A stretch of 64,000 bases of DNA from Enterococcus avium ATCC 14025 (GTDB taxonomy: Bacteria > Bacillota > Bacilli > Lactobacillales > Enterococcaceae), in assembly GCF_000406965.1 (NCBI RefSeq), contig NZ_KE136357.1:364244-428243 (forward strand), written 5' to 3'. Under the pieces are notes generated by a model, which searched no databases, had not been told where the DNA came from, and saw nothing but the letters and a program-made list of their open reading frames with translations. The position numbers and the translations under genes were made by a program. Shown here one piece after another: positions 36,905 through 45,545 of this stretch (position 1 is its first letter; every line of letters begins with the position of its first letter).

Positions 36905-38092
36905 ATGTTTCAGATTAAAACATTCAACGCGATTGCTCCGGAAGGAATGGCGCGGTTAGATAATGAAAATTACCGTATTAATGAAAGCGAAGAACCAGAT
37001 GGTATTATTTTACGCAGTCAAAAACTGCATGATTATGATTTTCCTGAATCAGTTTTAGCAGTTGCTCGTGCGGGGGCTGGTACGAATAACATTCCTGTAA
37101 AAGAATGTACGGAAAAAGGAATCGTGGTGTTTAATACACCGGGGGCGAATGCTAATGCGGTAAAAGAATTGGTGATTGCGAGCTTATTATTATCTGTCCG
37201 ACCAATGGTTCAAGGGATCAGTTGGGTGCAGACATTAGAAGGAGCCAATGTTGATGAACAAGCAGAGGCTCAAAAATCGCAGTTTGCTGGAACGGAATTA
37301 GAAGGCAAGAAGCTTGGTGTTATCGGACTTGGATCGATCGGAGCGATGGTAGCCAATGATGCTTATCGTTTGGGAATGGAAGTTACAGGTTACGATCCTT
37401 ATGTATCAGTGGATACGGCGTGGAGTATTTCTCGCCGAGTAAAACGGGCAAAAGATTTGAAGGAAGTTTTGACCAATTGTGATTTCGTCACGATTCATGT
37501 TCCGTTGACTGAGCAAACACATCATTTAATCAGCACGGAAGAGTTGATGCAAATGAAACAAACCGCTCGCTTATTAAATTTCGCACGGGGAGAGATCGTC
37601 GATACGGATGCAGTGGTAAAAGCAGTCAATGAAGATCGTATCGCTGGTTTTACCACTGACTTTGCGGAAGAAAAATTACTTCATAACGATAAGATTACTG
37701 TTTTGCCGCATTTAGGCGCATCAACTGAAGAAGCAGAAGTCAACTGTGCCAAAATGGCTGCTCGCGGTTTAAAGCGTTTCTTAGAAACAGGAGTCATTAA
37801 GCGTTCGGTTAATTTTCCAAATGTTGAAATGGCCTTTGAATCACCTTATCGAATCACGATTATCAATCGTAATGTACCGAATATGCTGGGGTTGATTGCT
37901 TCTGAAATTGCCTCTTTAGATGTTAATATTGATAATATGGTGAATCGCGGAAAAGATGACCATGCGTATACTTTAGTAGATGTTTCAGAGACAAATCCTG
38001 ATAAAATCGCGGCGATTGTAGAGCAATTAAGTAAAAATGAAGGCATTGTTCGTGTTCGCGCAATCAAGCGGGATGAGGAGAGTGAATTTTAA
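36905..38092 (+). CDS. serA: D-3-phosphoglycerate dehydrogenase SerA (short form with ACT domain)
   Basis: A 395-residue NAD-dependent enzyme making the first step of serine synthesis. The nucleotide-binding motif is GVIGLGSIGAMVAND, followed by LLNFARGEIVD and the catalytic histidine in LPHLGASTEEAE. After about residue 320 comes an ACT domain (ITIINRNVPNMLGLIASEIA), so feedback control by serine is plausible. The two bases GA..GGAGGG before ATG give a good site. The stop overlaps the next start (TAATG). Confidence 0.96.
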   Translation: MFQIKTFNAIAPEGMARLDNENYRINESEEPDGIILRSQKLHDYDFPESVLAVARAGAGTNNIPVKECTEKGIVVFNTPGANANAVKELVIASLLLSVRPMVQGISWVQTLEGANVDEQAEAQKSQFAGTELEGKKLGVIGLGSIGAMVANDAYRLGMEVTGYDPYVSVDTAWSISRRVKRAKDLKEVLTNCDFVTIHVPLTEQTHHLISTEELMQMKQTARLLNFARGEIVDTDAVVKAVNEDRIAGFTTDFAEEKLLHNDKITVLPHLGASTEEAEVNCAKMAARGLKRFLETGVIKRSVNFPNVEMAFESPYRITIINRNVPNMLGLIASEIASLDVNIDNMVNRGKDDHAYTLVDVSETNPDKIAAIVEQLSKNEGIVRVRAIKRDEESEF

Positions 38093-39318
38093 TGGTTCAG
38101 GTTCATCCTTTTAAAGGCGTACGTCCAGCAACAGACTTGGCTGATAAAGTAGCTGCCTTGCCCTATGATGTTGTTAATTCACAGGAAGCCAGAGACTTAG
38201 CAGCGGATAATCCCTACAGCTATTTTCATATCGATAAAGCGGAAATTGATCTGCCAACAGAGCTTTCACCCTATGATGAAAAGGTCTATCAAAAAGCAGC
38301 AGCAAATTTGGCGGAGTTTTTGGAAAAGGGCTGGCTATTCAAAGAGTCAGATGACTGTTTTTATCTCTATGAATTAGTGATGAATGGTCGCAGCCAAACT
38401 GGGATTGTTGCGTGTACTTCAATTAGTGATTACATTGATGAAAAAATTAAAAAACACGAATTTACTCGTCATGAAAAAGAAATTGACCGTATGAACCATA
38501 TACGTACTTGTGATGCCAATACGAGCCCGATTTTCTTAAGTTATCGTCCACAGTCGGAAATCCAAACGATCATTAAAACCTGGCAAAAAGATCACCAGCC
38601 GGTATATGATTTTACCAGCTATCATGAGGTGATGCATCGTGTTTGGGTAATTGATCAAACTGAAACGATTGATCAATTGACGGAGCTATTTTCAGAAGTA
38701 GACGCCTTGTATATCGCTGACGGCCATCACCGGACAGAATCAGCAGTAAAAATCGGCTTAGAGAAACGCCAATCTGGCGAACAAAATCCTGAAACTGAGC
38801 AATTCCTGTCGATTATCTTTCCTGAGAACGAATTAGCCATCTGGGAATACAACCGTGTACTAAAGGTAGCCCCACCATCCGATTTCCTGGATCGTTTAGC
38901 AGAAAATTATCAAGTAACTAAAACGGGTATCAAAAAGCCTGAAAGAGCCGGCGAATGCCAGTTATATGATGGAACAGCTTGGTATACCTTAAGAATCAAA
39001 CCGGAAAAAGTTCCGACTGATCCAGTAGAAAAATTAGATGTGGCCTTGCTGCAGAAATTTGTGTTGGAAGAGATTTTCGGGATTATGGATATTCGTACCG
39101 ATAAACGAATTGATTTTGTTGGTGGGATTCGCGGGACGGAAGAGCTTGAAAAGCTTGTGGATTCAGGCGACTGGAAATTAGCCTTTTCAATGTACCCAAC
39201 ACAAATGACCGATCTTTTAGCGGTGGCAGATGCGAAAAAAATTATGCCGCCGAAGTCAACATGGTTCGAACCGAAGCTGTTGAGCGGATTGTTCTTACAT
39301 GAGTTAGAAACTAAATAA
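38092..39318 (+). CDS. DUF1015 family protein, serine-pathway neighbour
   Basis: A 408-residue cytosolic protein of the DUF1015 (COG4198) family. The N-terminus VQVHPFKGVRP..KVAALPYDVVNSQEAR and the central motif IADGHHRTESA (D210-G-H-H-R214) are the family's hallmarks. The DGHHR motif recalls the catalytic region of ParB/sulfiredoxin-fold free-serine kinases (SerK, SbnI). DUF1015 genes sit behind serC-serA in many Firmicutes, and no serB is in this cluster, so a phosphoserine/serine phosphotransfer role is plausible but unproven here. It overlaps serA by one base and ends the operon before a terminator. Confidence 0.85.
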   Translation: MVQVHPFKGVRPATDLADKVAALPYDVVNSQEARDLAADNPYSYFHIDKAEIDLPTELSPYDEKVYQKAAANLAEFLEKGWLFKESDDCFYLYELVMNGRSQTGIVACTSISDYIDEKIKKHEFTRHEKEIDRMNHIRTCDANTSPIFLSYRPQSEIQTIIKTWQKDHQPVYDFTSYHEVMHRVWVIDQTETIDQLTELFSEVDALYIADGHHRTESAVKIGLEKRQSGEQNPETEQFLSIIFPENELAIWEYNRVLKVAPPSDFLDRLAENYQVTKTGIKKPERAGECQLYDGTAWYTLRIKPEKVPTDPVEKLDVALLQKFVLEEIFGIMDIRTDKRIDFVGGIRGTEELEKLVDSGDWKLAFSMYPTQMTDLLAVADAKKIMPPKSTWFEPKLLSGLFLHELETK

Positions 39319-39322
39319 GCGT

Positions 39323-39355
39323 GAACTCTCGAAAGTGATTTTTCGAGAGTTTTTC
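39323..39355 (+). terminator. Terminator of the ser operon
   Basis: AACTCTCGAAA, loop GTGA, TTTTTCGAGAGTTTTT; near-perfect stem. Confidence 0.92.
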
Positions 39356-39425
39356 TATTTCACGACATTATTTTATTGACTATAATGTGCGTGGCACAGT
39401 ATAATGGATGTGAAGAGGTGATCAT

Positions 39426-39761
39426 ATGCCGGATAAGGATATTGTTCAGAACTATGTGACAGAATTAAAAAGAGGAAATCTCGTTTTGGCTGTACTAGGC
39501 AGCTTGGATACGCCTCACTATGGATATGCACTTTTGCAGACATTGCAGGAGCGAGGAATGGAGATTGAGGCCAATACGCTTTATCCATTGCTGAGAAGGC
39601 TGGAAAAGCAGGAGCTGCTGGAAAGTGATTGGGATACCACTAAAAGCAGACCGCGGAAGTATTATACGATCAGCAAAAAAGGTCAAATGGTTAAGGATAA
39701 GTTGTTTGAAGCATGGAAGGAAATGCAAAAAAGTCTAATGGACATCTACTCGGGGGAGTGA
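39426..39761 (+). CDS. PadR-family transcriptional regulator
   Basis: A 111-residue winged-helix repressor: ELKRGNLVLAVLGSLDTPHYGYALLQTL, then ANTLYPLLRRLEKQELLESDWD and the wing SRPRKYYTISKKG. The start follows GAGGTG. It is followed after two bases by a DUF1700/HAAS-type membrane protein gene, a pairing typical of PadR units that sense membrane or antibiotic stress; it probably represses its own operon. Confidence 0.93.
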   Translation: MPDKDIVQNYVTELKRGNLVLAVLGSLDTPHYGYALLQTLQERGMEIEANTLYPLLRRLEKQELLESDWDTTKSRPRKYYTISKKGQMVKDKLFEAWKEMQKSLMDIYSGE

Positions 39762-39763
39762 CT

Positions 39764-40807
39764 ATGGAAAATTTAATTGAACGCTATATCGCGGCGGTTG
39801 TTCAGCAATTGCCGGAAAAGGAACGGGCAGAGGTCGCCCAAGAATTACGCAGCAATATTTATGATATGCTGTCAGATCAGCCAAATGATGCTGAGATCAA
39901 AGAGGTGCTGCAATCGATGGGTTCTCCGACAAAGCTGGCTGAACAATATCGGCAAAACCCTCGTTATCTCATTTCTCCGCAGGTGTATGATGAGTACATT
40001 CGCTTACTGAAGCTGTTGGTTCCGATTGTCGGGATTATTACAGTTATCGTTGGGGCAGTGACTGGGGTTTTTGAGACGCTGCAGCAAAATAGCAATCAGG
40101 TTAGCCGCATTCTTCAGGTGATGTTTCAATCTGGAATTCAAAGCGGTGTATCTGGAGTGATGCAGACACTTGTATGGACGACAGTGGGATTTGTGATCGC
40201 TGAGCGGACAGGTGCTTTAAATAGCAGGAAAAAGGATGATTGGAAGGTGACGGATTTGCCGCCGTTGACTACAGAAAAACTGATTCCTTTATCTGATCCA
40301 ATAGCAGAAATTATTGCCGTCATTGTTTTTAGTGTCATTTTCATATTTGTATCGGTAAGTGGATTCTCTCACGTTTTCACCGAATCAGGGAATGTTAGTT
40401 TTAATGTTCCATTATTCAGTAACAGCTTTACAATGTTTTTGATTCCGGTGTTAATTATAGGAACCCTACTGACATTAATTGTTGGTGTGGTGAAATTGAT
40501 TGATCGCCGTTGGACGAATCGTGTGTGCTTTTGGTCTATTATTGACACTGCCGTTTCGGCAGTTATGTGGGTCTTTTTATTGATGCACAATAATATTTTT
40601 AGCCAGGAATTAGTTGAACTGCTTCAAGAACAAACCTGGTCTAGAGGAGATGTCTTGCATTACATTTCTACAGGAAATACAGCTTCAATTCGTTTGATCA
40701 TTAGCCTTATTATTGTTATCGTTTCTGTGATTCAAATTATTTCAGTTCTCTATAACCGAAGTAAACGAAGCCACTATTCAGGTTATGTGAATCAAGAACA
40801 AGCATGA
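39764..40807 (+). CDS. HAAS/DUF1700-type membrane protein
   Basis: A 347-residue protein. The first 75 residues form the cytosolic helical HAAS signalling domain (IERYIAAVVQQLPEKERAEVAQELRSNI..LQSMGSPTKLAEQYR). Six or so membrane helices follow. Start at 39764 is set by GGGGGAGTG; the upstream part of the open frame overlaps padR. Partner of the PadR regulator. Confidence 0.88.
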   Translation: MENLIERYIAAVVQQLPEKERAEVAQELRSNIYDMLSDQPNDAEIKEVLQSMGSPTKLAEQYRQNPRYLISPQVYDEYIRLLKLLVPIVGIITVIVGAVTGVFETLQQNSNQVSRILQVMFQSGIQSGVSGVMQTLVWTTVGFVIAERTGALNSRKKDDWKVTDLPPLTTEKLIPLSDPIAEIIAVIVFSVIFIFVSVSGFSHVFTESGNVSFNVPLFSNSFTMFLIPVLIIGTLLTLIVGVVKLIDRRWTNRVCFWSIIDTAVSAVMWVFLLMHNNIFSQELVELLQEQTWSRGDVLHYISTGNTASIRLIISLIIVIVSVIQIISVLYNRSKRSHYSGYVNQEQA

Positions 40808-40821
40808 TGAAAAGATTGTTT

Positions 40822-40851
40822 AGACTCTCTATTTGAGGGTCTATTTTTTTC
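40822..40851 (+). terminator. Terminator of the padR operon
   Basis: TAGACTCTC, loop TATTT, GAGGGTCTA, then TTTTTTT. Confidence 0.88.
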
Positions 40852-40962
40852 TGGATACACTTTTTTGTTTTACTCATGAGCTCGCTGTCCTTGGTTTTGC
40901 TTTTCGTAGTTTATGAGTTAGCCGAGAACACTCGCGACTTTATTCATGCAGATGAATCGGAT

Positions 40963-41000
40963 TCGGTCGTGGCATAGCTTTAGCTATGTTAAACGACCGA
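40963..41000 (+). repeat. Left-end hairpin of the TnpB element
   Basis: TCGGTCGT (40963-40970) pairs with ACGACCGA (40993-41000), and inside ATAGCT pairs with AGCTAT; the 38-nt structure has the size and place of the subterminal hairpin recognised by TnpA of this family. Confidence 0.75.
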
Positions 41001-41085
41001 CATATTCAAATTTAGTATATACCTATGTTAAAATGATGGAAACGGATTCAATGCGAAAAAATTTCGACAGATTGAGGTGAATGCT

Positions 41086-42225
41086 ATGCTGCGACACAAA
41101 GCCTATAAATTCAGAATCTACCCCAACGCCGACCAAGAGGTTTTGATCATTAAAACGATTGGGTGTGTTCGTTTTGTCTATAACTATTTCTTGGCTCTTT
41201 GGAACGAAGAATATTCTAAAAATGGCAAAGGTTTAACCTATAATTCCTGTTCTGCCATGTTGCCTCAGATGAAAAAGAATGAAGCAACGAGTTGGCTAAA
41301 AGAAGTCGATAGTATTGCGCTTCAATCCTCGGTAAAAAATCTTTCCGATTCATTTTCTCGATTTTTTAAAAAACAAAATAGGCGACCACAGTTTAAAAGC
41401 AAAAAGAATCCCGTCCAAAGCTATACCACGAAAAACGTCAATAAGAGCATTACGATTATTGAAAACATCATCAAATTACCTAAATTAGGGCAAGTGAAAT
41501 TTGCGAAAAGTCGAGAGCTCAATGGACGGATTTTAAACGCAACCATTCGGAAAAATCCAAGTGGGAAATTTTTTGTCTCAATCCTTTGTGAAGAAGAAGT
41601 CCCAGAATTGCCTAAAACGGGCTTAGAAATTGGAATTGATTTAGGCATCACTGATTTTGCGATTCTTTCTAATGGTCAAAAAATCGATAATAATCGATTC
41701 ACGTCCAAAATGGAGAAAACACTCAAACGGGAACAACGTAAATTGTCTCGCCGTGCGTTACTCGCTAAAAAAGCGGGGAAAGAACTTTTTGAGGCTAGAA
41801 ACTATCAAAAACAAAAGAAAAAAGTCGCCCGATTGCACGAAAAAGTAATCAATCAACGCACGGACTTTCTGAATAAGTTGAGTACAGAGATTGTCAAAAA
41901 TCACGATAGTATCTGTATCGAAGACTTAAATACGAAAGGTATGTTGCGTAATCATAAGCTAGCCAAAAGTATTTCGGATGTCTCTTGGTTTAGTTTTGTG
42001 AGTAAATTACAGTACAAAGCTGAATGGTACGGTCGTGAGATCATCAAAGTAGATAAATGGTTTCCGTCTAGTCAGCTTTGTTCAAAATGTGGACACAAGG
42101 ACGGCAAGAAGTCACTCGAAATTAGAGAATGGACTTGTCCTGTTTGTCATGCGCATCATGATCGCGACATCAATGCGAGTAAAAATATTTTGGCTGAGGG
42201 TCTACAAATACAAGTAATAGTCTAG
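41086..42225 (+). CDS. tnpB: RNA-guided nuclease TnpB
   Basis: A 379-residue TnpB. The RuvC catalytic residues are intact: D185 in IGIDLGITDFA, E279 in CIEDLNTKG and D361 in HHDRDINASKN. The zinc finger has all four cysteines (CSKCGHKDG..WTCPVC). The N-terminus MLRHKAYKFRIYPNADQ is standard. TnpB is a guide-RNA-directed DNA nuclease that helps the transposon persist at its donor site; the guide is made from the 3' part of the element. ATG at 41086 follows GAGGTG; a GTG at 41077 is an alternative. It appears fully functional. Confidence 0.95.
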   Translation: MLRHKAYKFRIYPNADQEVLIIKTIGCVRFVYNYFLALWNEEYSKNGKGLTYNSCSAMLPQMKKNEATSWLKEVDSIALQSSVKNLSDSFSRFFKKQNRRPQFKSKKNPVQSYTTKNVNKSITIIENIIKLPKLGQVKFAKSRELNGRILNATIRKNPSGKFFVSILCEEEVPELPKTGLEIGIDLGITDFAILSNGQKIDNNRFTSKMEKTLKREQRKLSRRALLAKKAGKELFEARNYQKQKKKVARLHEKVINQRTDFLNKLSTEIVKNHDSICIEDLNTKGMLRNHKLAKSISDVSWFSFVSKLQYKAEWYGREIIKVDKWFPSSQLCSKCGHKDGKKSLEIREWTCPVCHAHHDRDINASKNILAEGLQIQVIV

Positions 42226-42352
42226 ATACCTTAACCGTAGGAACTACGGGGATAGCTTGGTCAATAAGAGACACCGCTGCGGGCAAAGAAATCCGTTCGC
42301 AAGTCTGCTCTATTCCCAAGAATCTCGTGACTTTAGTCATGAGAGGTTCAAA
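42226..42352 (+). ncRNA. Right-end guide RNA (omega RNA / reRNA) region of the TnpB element
   Basis: The 127 bp after tnpB are rich in short stems (CCGTAG..CTACGG and GAATCTCGTGACTTTAGTCA hairpin) and end in the conserved right-end hairpin followed by GAGAGGTTCAA. In this family the 3' untranslated part, overlapping the end of tnpB, is the scaffold of the guide RNA; the roughly 20 bases beyond the right end, starting AATAGTTTGAG, would be the guide. The exact RNA ends cannot be read from sequence. Confidence 0.7.
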
Positions 42353-42464
42353 ATAGTTTGAGATCTAGTTCGATGGAATGTAATAGAAAGTTGCTGCGCA
42401 ACGATTGAATTTTAAGGGTGTTTAACTGCCAGCAGCTTTTAAAAATGAGAGAAGATGAGCAAGT

Positions 42465-43565
42465 ATGAATCGAATAATAGGGTATTTCAAAGCGAATCTC
42501 TTAATGAGTATTTCATTAGTCTTAGCTATTATCAGCTGTTTGATCGGCCGTTTTTCAAGTACATTTATTGACTATAAAGTAATTTTTAGTTTATTTGGTT
42601 TGATGTTGCTGATTCAAGGCTTTGAAGAAGTGGGGCTTTTGCGTTATATTGCCCAAAAGCTGCTGCATTTTTCCAAGAATAGTCGTCAATTAGTTCAATT
42701 GATGATTGTACTATCTTTAATAGGATCGATGTTTCTGACAAATGACGTGGCGATTTTGACTTTACTGCCGATTTATTTAAAGCTGTTGTCTATACTGCCG
42801 AAATTTAAAGGACGCTTTCTAGGCAGCGTGTTGATCATTGTTGCGGCTAATCTAGGAAGTAGTTTTTTTCCGTTTGGCAATCCGCAAAATTTATTTTTGT
42901 ATGATTATTATCATGTACCGCTCGTTCAATTTTTGTCTTGGATGTCGCTAGTCCTTTTGGTTAGTGTGATCTCTCTGGGATTTTTGACTCTGCTGGTAGC
43001 GAAGGATTCCTTAGACGAAATTCAGCTAAAAGAAAATCAGATTAATCGAAAAGAAAGTCTGCTGCTGACAGGATTGATGCTGCTAATGATTTTTGTAGTT
43101 TTGGATATTCTACTATATCAGTGGGTGATTCCTTTAGTAGCACTAATCATTCTACTTTACCGACGTGAATTGTACAAAAAGGTAGATTACGGATTATTAG
43201 TAACCTTTGTCAGTTTCTTTATCATCGTTGGTAATATTGGAGATGCTGAGTTTATCAATACTTTTTTGAAGTCTTTGAACGGAAAAGAAATTTATTTGGC
43301 AGGATTAGGGTTAAGCCAAGTCATTTCTAATGTTCCGGCTGCCTTCTTGATTGCGCCGTTTACATCCAATCAACAGGCGGTCATTTTAGGCGTAAATATC
43401 GGCGGGTTAGGGACATTGATTGCCTCATTGGCTAATTTAATCGGCTATAATTTATTCCGAGTTTATTATCCTAGAAAGACGAAGAGGTTCCTTGGTTTGT
43501 TCTGTATGGTCAATTTTAGTCTGCTCCTGCTGTTGGGAACAATCTTCTATTTCATCATCCATTAG
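42465..43565 (+). CDS. SLC13/ArsB-like anion permease
   Basis: A 366-residue membrane protein with about 11 helices. TNDVAILTLLPIYLKLL and the AANLGSSFFPFGNPQNLFLY segment, then SNVPAAFLIAPF, are the paired re-entrant signatures of the IT superfamily (citrate/arsenite/NhaD-like). Substrate unknown; a dicarboxylate or other oxyanion is likely. It directly follows the TnpB element, whose insertion may have displaced its promoter. The start ATG has GAGAGAAGATGAG upstream, a weak site. Confidence 0.85.
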   Translation: MNRIIGYFKANLLMSISLVLAIISCLIGRFSSTFIDYKVIFSLFGLMLLIQGFEEVGLLRYIAQKLLHFSKNSRQLVQLMIVLSLIGSMFLTNDVAILTLLPIYLKLLSILPKFKGRFLGSVLIIVAANLGSSFFPFGNPQNLFLYDYYHVPLVQFLSWMSLVLLVSVISLGFLTLLVAKDSLDEIQLKENQINRKESLLLTGLMLLMIFVVLDILLYQWVIPLVALIILLYRRELYKKVDYGLLVTFVSFFIIVGNIGDAEFINTFLKSLNGKEIYLAGLGLSQVISNVPAAFLIAPFTSNQQAVILGVNIGGLGTLIASLANLIGYNLFRVYYPRKTKRFLGLFCMVNFSLLLLLGTIFYFIIH

Positions 43566-43686
43566 AAAGCGCCAAGAATTCCTGAAAATCGGCTAAGTTT
43601 CTTATGGGAATTCTTCCAAAAAACATGAAAACGCTTCGAACAGTGTTAAGCTAAACTTGTGAGAAATGAGTAGGGAGGATTTTGAG

Positions 43687-44841
43687 ATGAACGATAAGAC
43701 AAAAATGATTCATGGATACCATGCATTTGATGGAGAAACCGGCGCTTCTTCAATACCAATTTACCAATGTTCGACTTTTAAGCAAGACTCTATTAAGGAA
43801 GGACAGCCATATACCTATTCCCGTTTTGGCAATCCAACCCGTACCGCGTTAGAAGAAGCGATTGCGGCACTGGAAAATGGGGAATATGCGACCGCCTTCG
43901 CATCAGGAATGGGTGCGATTTCAGCGGTCTTGCTGAGTTTTAGTCAAGGCGATCATCTAGTTATGTGCAAGAGCATATACGGGGGCACATTCCAATTAGT
44001 CAATGAAGTTATGAAGCGCTTTGGGATCGAAGTGACCTTTGTCGATGAAACTGATTTAAATGAATGGGAGCATGCGATCCGCCCTAATACAAGAGGACTT
44101 TACTTAGAAACACCATCTAATCCATTATTATCAGTGACAGATATTGCTGGCGTTGTAGCGATCGCGAAGGCGCATCATCTAGTGACAATGATCGATAATA
44201 CATTTATGACACCGCAATTTCAAAAACCATTGGCTCTAGGAGTCGATATTGTGATCCACAGTGCAACTAAGTTTATCAATGGCCATAGTGATGTGGTGGC
44301 CGGTTTAGTGATTACGAATGATGAAAAATGGCACGATCAAATCAAACTGCAGCAAAAGGTTCTTGGCGGGATTTTAGGAGTCGAAGATTGCTGGTTGACG
44401 ATGCGAGGATTAAAAACGATGGCTTTGCGAATGGAGCAAAGTGCTCGCAGCGCTGAAAAAATCAGTCAAATGCTGGAGAATCATCCAGCTATACAGAAGG
44501 TTCACTATCCGGGCTTATCTAATCATCCCGGATATGACATTCACAAACGCCAGGCAACCTCTGGAGGAGCGGTCCTATCCTTTGAGTTAGTTAACCAAGA
44601 AGCAGTTTACACCTTCGCAGAGGCGTTGCAGATACCGATTGCGGCTGTTAGCCTTGGTGGTGTGGAATCGATCTTATCCTATCCAGTAACGATGAGCCAC
44701 GCTTGTGTTCCAAGGGAAGAAAGAGAAAAGCAAGGGATAACAGATGGCTTGCTGCGTTTGTCTGTAGGAATCGAAGACACAGAAGACTTGCTAGCAGATT
44801 TGGAACAGGCATTGGCTAAGGTTCGTGTAACAGTAAAATAG
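43687..44841 (+). CDS. Trans-sulfuration enzyme family (cystathionine gamma-synthase/lyase or methionine gamma-lyase)
   Basis: A 384-residue PLP enzyme of the Cys/Met metabolism family. Typical features are YSRFGNPTRTALEEAIAALE, ASGMGAISAVLLSF, NTFMTPQFQKPLALG, the PLP-lysine in HSATKFINGHSDVVAG, and the C-terminal LSVGIEDTEDLLADL. Which of the related reactions it makes (cystathionine synthesis or cleavage, methionine or homocysteine lysis) is not decided by these motifs. Start at 43687 follows AGGGAGGA. Single-gene unit with a terminator. Confidence 0.92.
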   Translation: MNDKTKMIHGYHAFDGETGASSIPIYQCSTFKQDSIKEGQPYTYSRFGNPTRTALEEAIAALENGEYATAFASGMGAISAVLLSFSQGDHLVMCKSIYGGTFQLVNEVMKRFGIEVTFVDETDLNEWEHAIRPNTRGLYLETPSNPLLSVTDIAGVVAIAKAHHLVTMIDNTFMTPQFQKPLALGVDIVIHSATKFINGHSDVVAGLVITNDEKWHDQIKLQQKVLGGILGVEDCWLTMRGLKTMALRMEQSARSAEKISQMLENHPAIQKVHYPGLSNHPGYDIHKRQATSGGAVLSFELVNQEAVYTFAEALQIPIAAVSLGGVESILSYPVTMSHACVPREEREKQGITDGLLRLSVGIEDTEDLLADLEQALAKVRVTVK

Positions 44842-44845
44842 TTAG

Positions 44846-44882
44846 AATCAACGCGTCGGGAATTTTCCCGACGTGTATTTTT
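44846..44882 (+). terminator. Terminator after the trans-sulfuration gene
   Basis: ACGCGTCGGGAA, loop TT, TTCCCGACGTGT, then ATTTTT. Confidence 0.9.
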
Positions 44883-44994
44883 ATGTTTCAATATGCAAAA
44901 AAATAGTTGTCATTTTTCTTTTTTTAAGAAAAATGATCCCTTACTATGAACTAGTTCGGTATAATGGTATCATCTCTTGGAGGAAGTGAAAGTC

Positions 44995-45453
44995 ATGCTT
45001 GAAAATTTTTTACGTCCAGAAGTCTTGCTTTCAAACGTCATTGTTTGTCTAGCAACTTTTTTGATTACGCGATGGGCGCTAAAACGAAAGAAAAAGCCGC
45101 AGCGCCAAAAAGAAACTGTTCAGATACCGAAGCAAACGGCAGACGGAGCAGCTGTCTTAGAGGCTTCATTGACAACGCTGCGATCGTATAAGAACAATCT
45201 CAACCAATATGGCTATGTGTACTTTCAAGAAACGACACCAATTGTAATCGAACAATTGAAGGCAGAGGCGAACAGTTTGATCCTTTCTGAAGGGACTCAG
45301 ACAATTCACGATCTGCTGCAAAAAAATTACGAGAGGCTAATATCGTTTCAGCAACAGGAAGTCGCAGATACGAAAAAATTGGAATTAGAAGTATTGAATC
45401 ATGTCAATAAAACGATCATTGATTGGCGCAATCTTCTGAAGCACAGCAAATAA
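44995..45453 (+). CDS. Membrane-anchored helical protein of unknown function (152 aa)
   Basis: One N-terminal membrane helix (EVLLSNVIVCLATFLITRWAL) with a basic stop-transfer stretch KRKKKPQRQK, then a largely helical cytosolic domain rich in Gln, Leu and Glu. The ATG at 44995 follows GGAGGAAGTG. The pattern recalls the 'hypothetical protein' upstream of flippase genes in enterococci, but I recognise no family. It ends at a terminator shared with the convergent flippase gene. Confidence 0.7.
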   Translation: MLENFLRPEVLLSNVIVCLATFLITRWALKRKKKPQRQKETVQIPKQTADGAAVLEASLTTLRSYKNNLNQYGYVYFQETTPIVIEQLKAEANSLILSEGTQTIHDLLQKNYERLISFQQQEVADTKKLELEVLNHVNKTIIDWRNLLKHSK

Positions 45454-45502
45454 ATGCTAAGTATAAGCTCAAGGAAGCTTCATTTTTTAGCACATAAAAA
45501 CA

Positions 45503-45545
45503 CACCCCCGTTGCAGGATAATGATATACAGCAGGGGTGTGTTTT
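45503..45545. terminator. Bidirectional terminator between convergent genes
   Basis: AACACACCCC..TGC, loop, GCAGGGGTGTGTT with TTTTT at one side and AAAAA at the other. Confidence 0.92.

Larger units (their letters stand above)
40963..42352 (+). mobile_element. IS200/IS605-type element encoding only TnpB (IS1341-like)
   Basis: An element bounded at the left by a strong imperfect palindrome (40963-41000) and at the right by a hairpin CTCGTGACT/AGTCATGAG (42324-42343) followed by AGAGGTTCAA. It has tnpB and no tnpA, so it would need a TnpA in trans to move. No target duplication is expected for this family. The exact left cut is not fixed; it may be up to about 40 bp left of the palindrome. 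It is inserted between the padR operon terminator and the permease gene. Confidence 0.82.
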
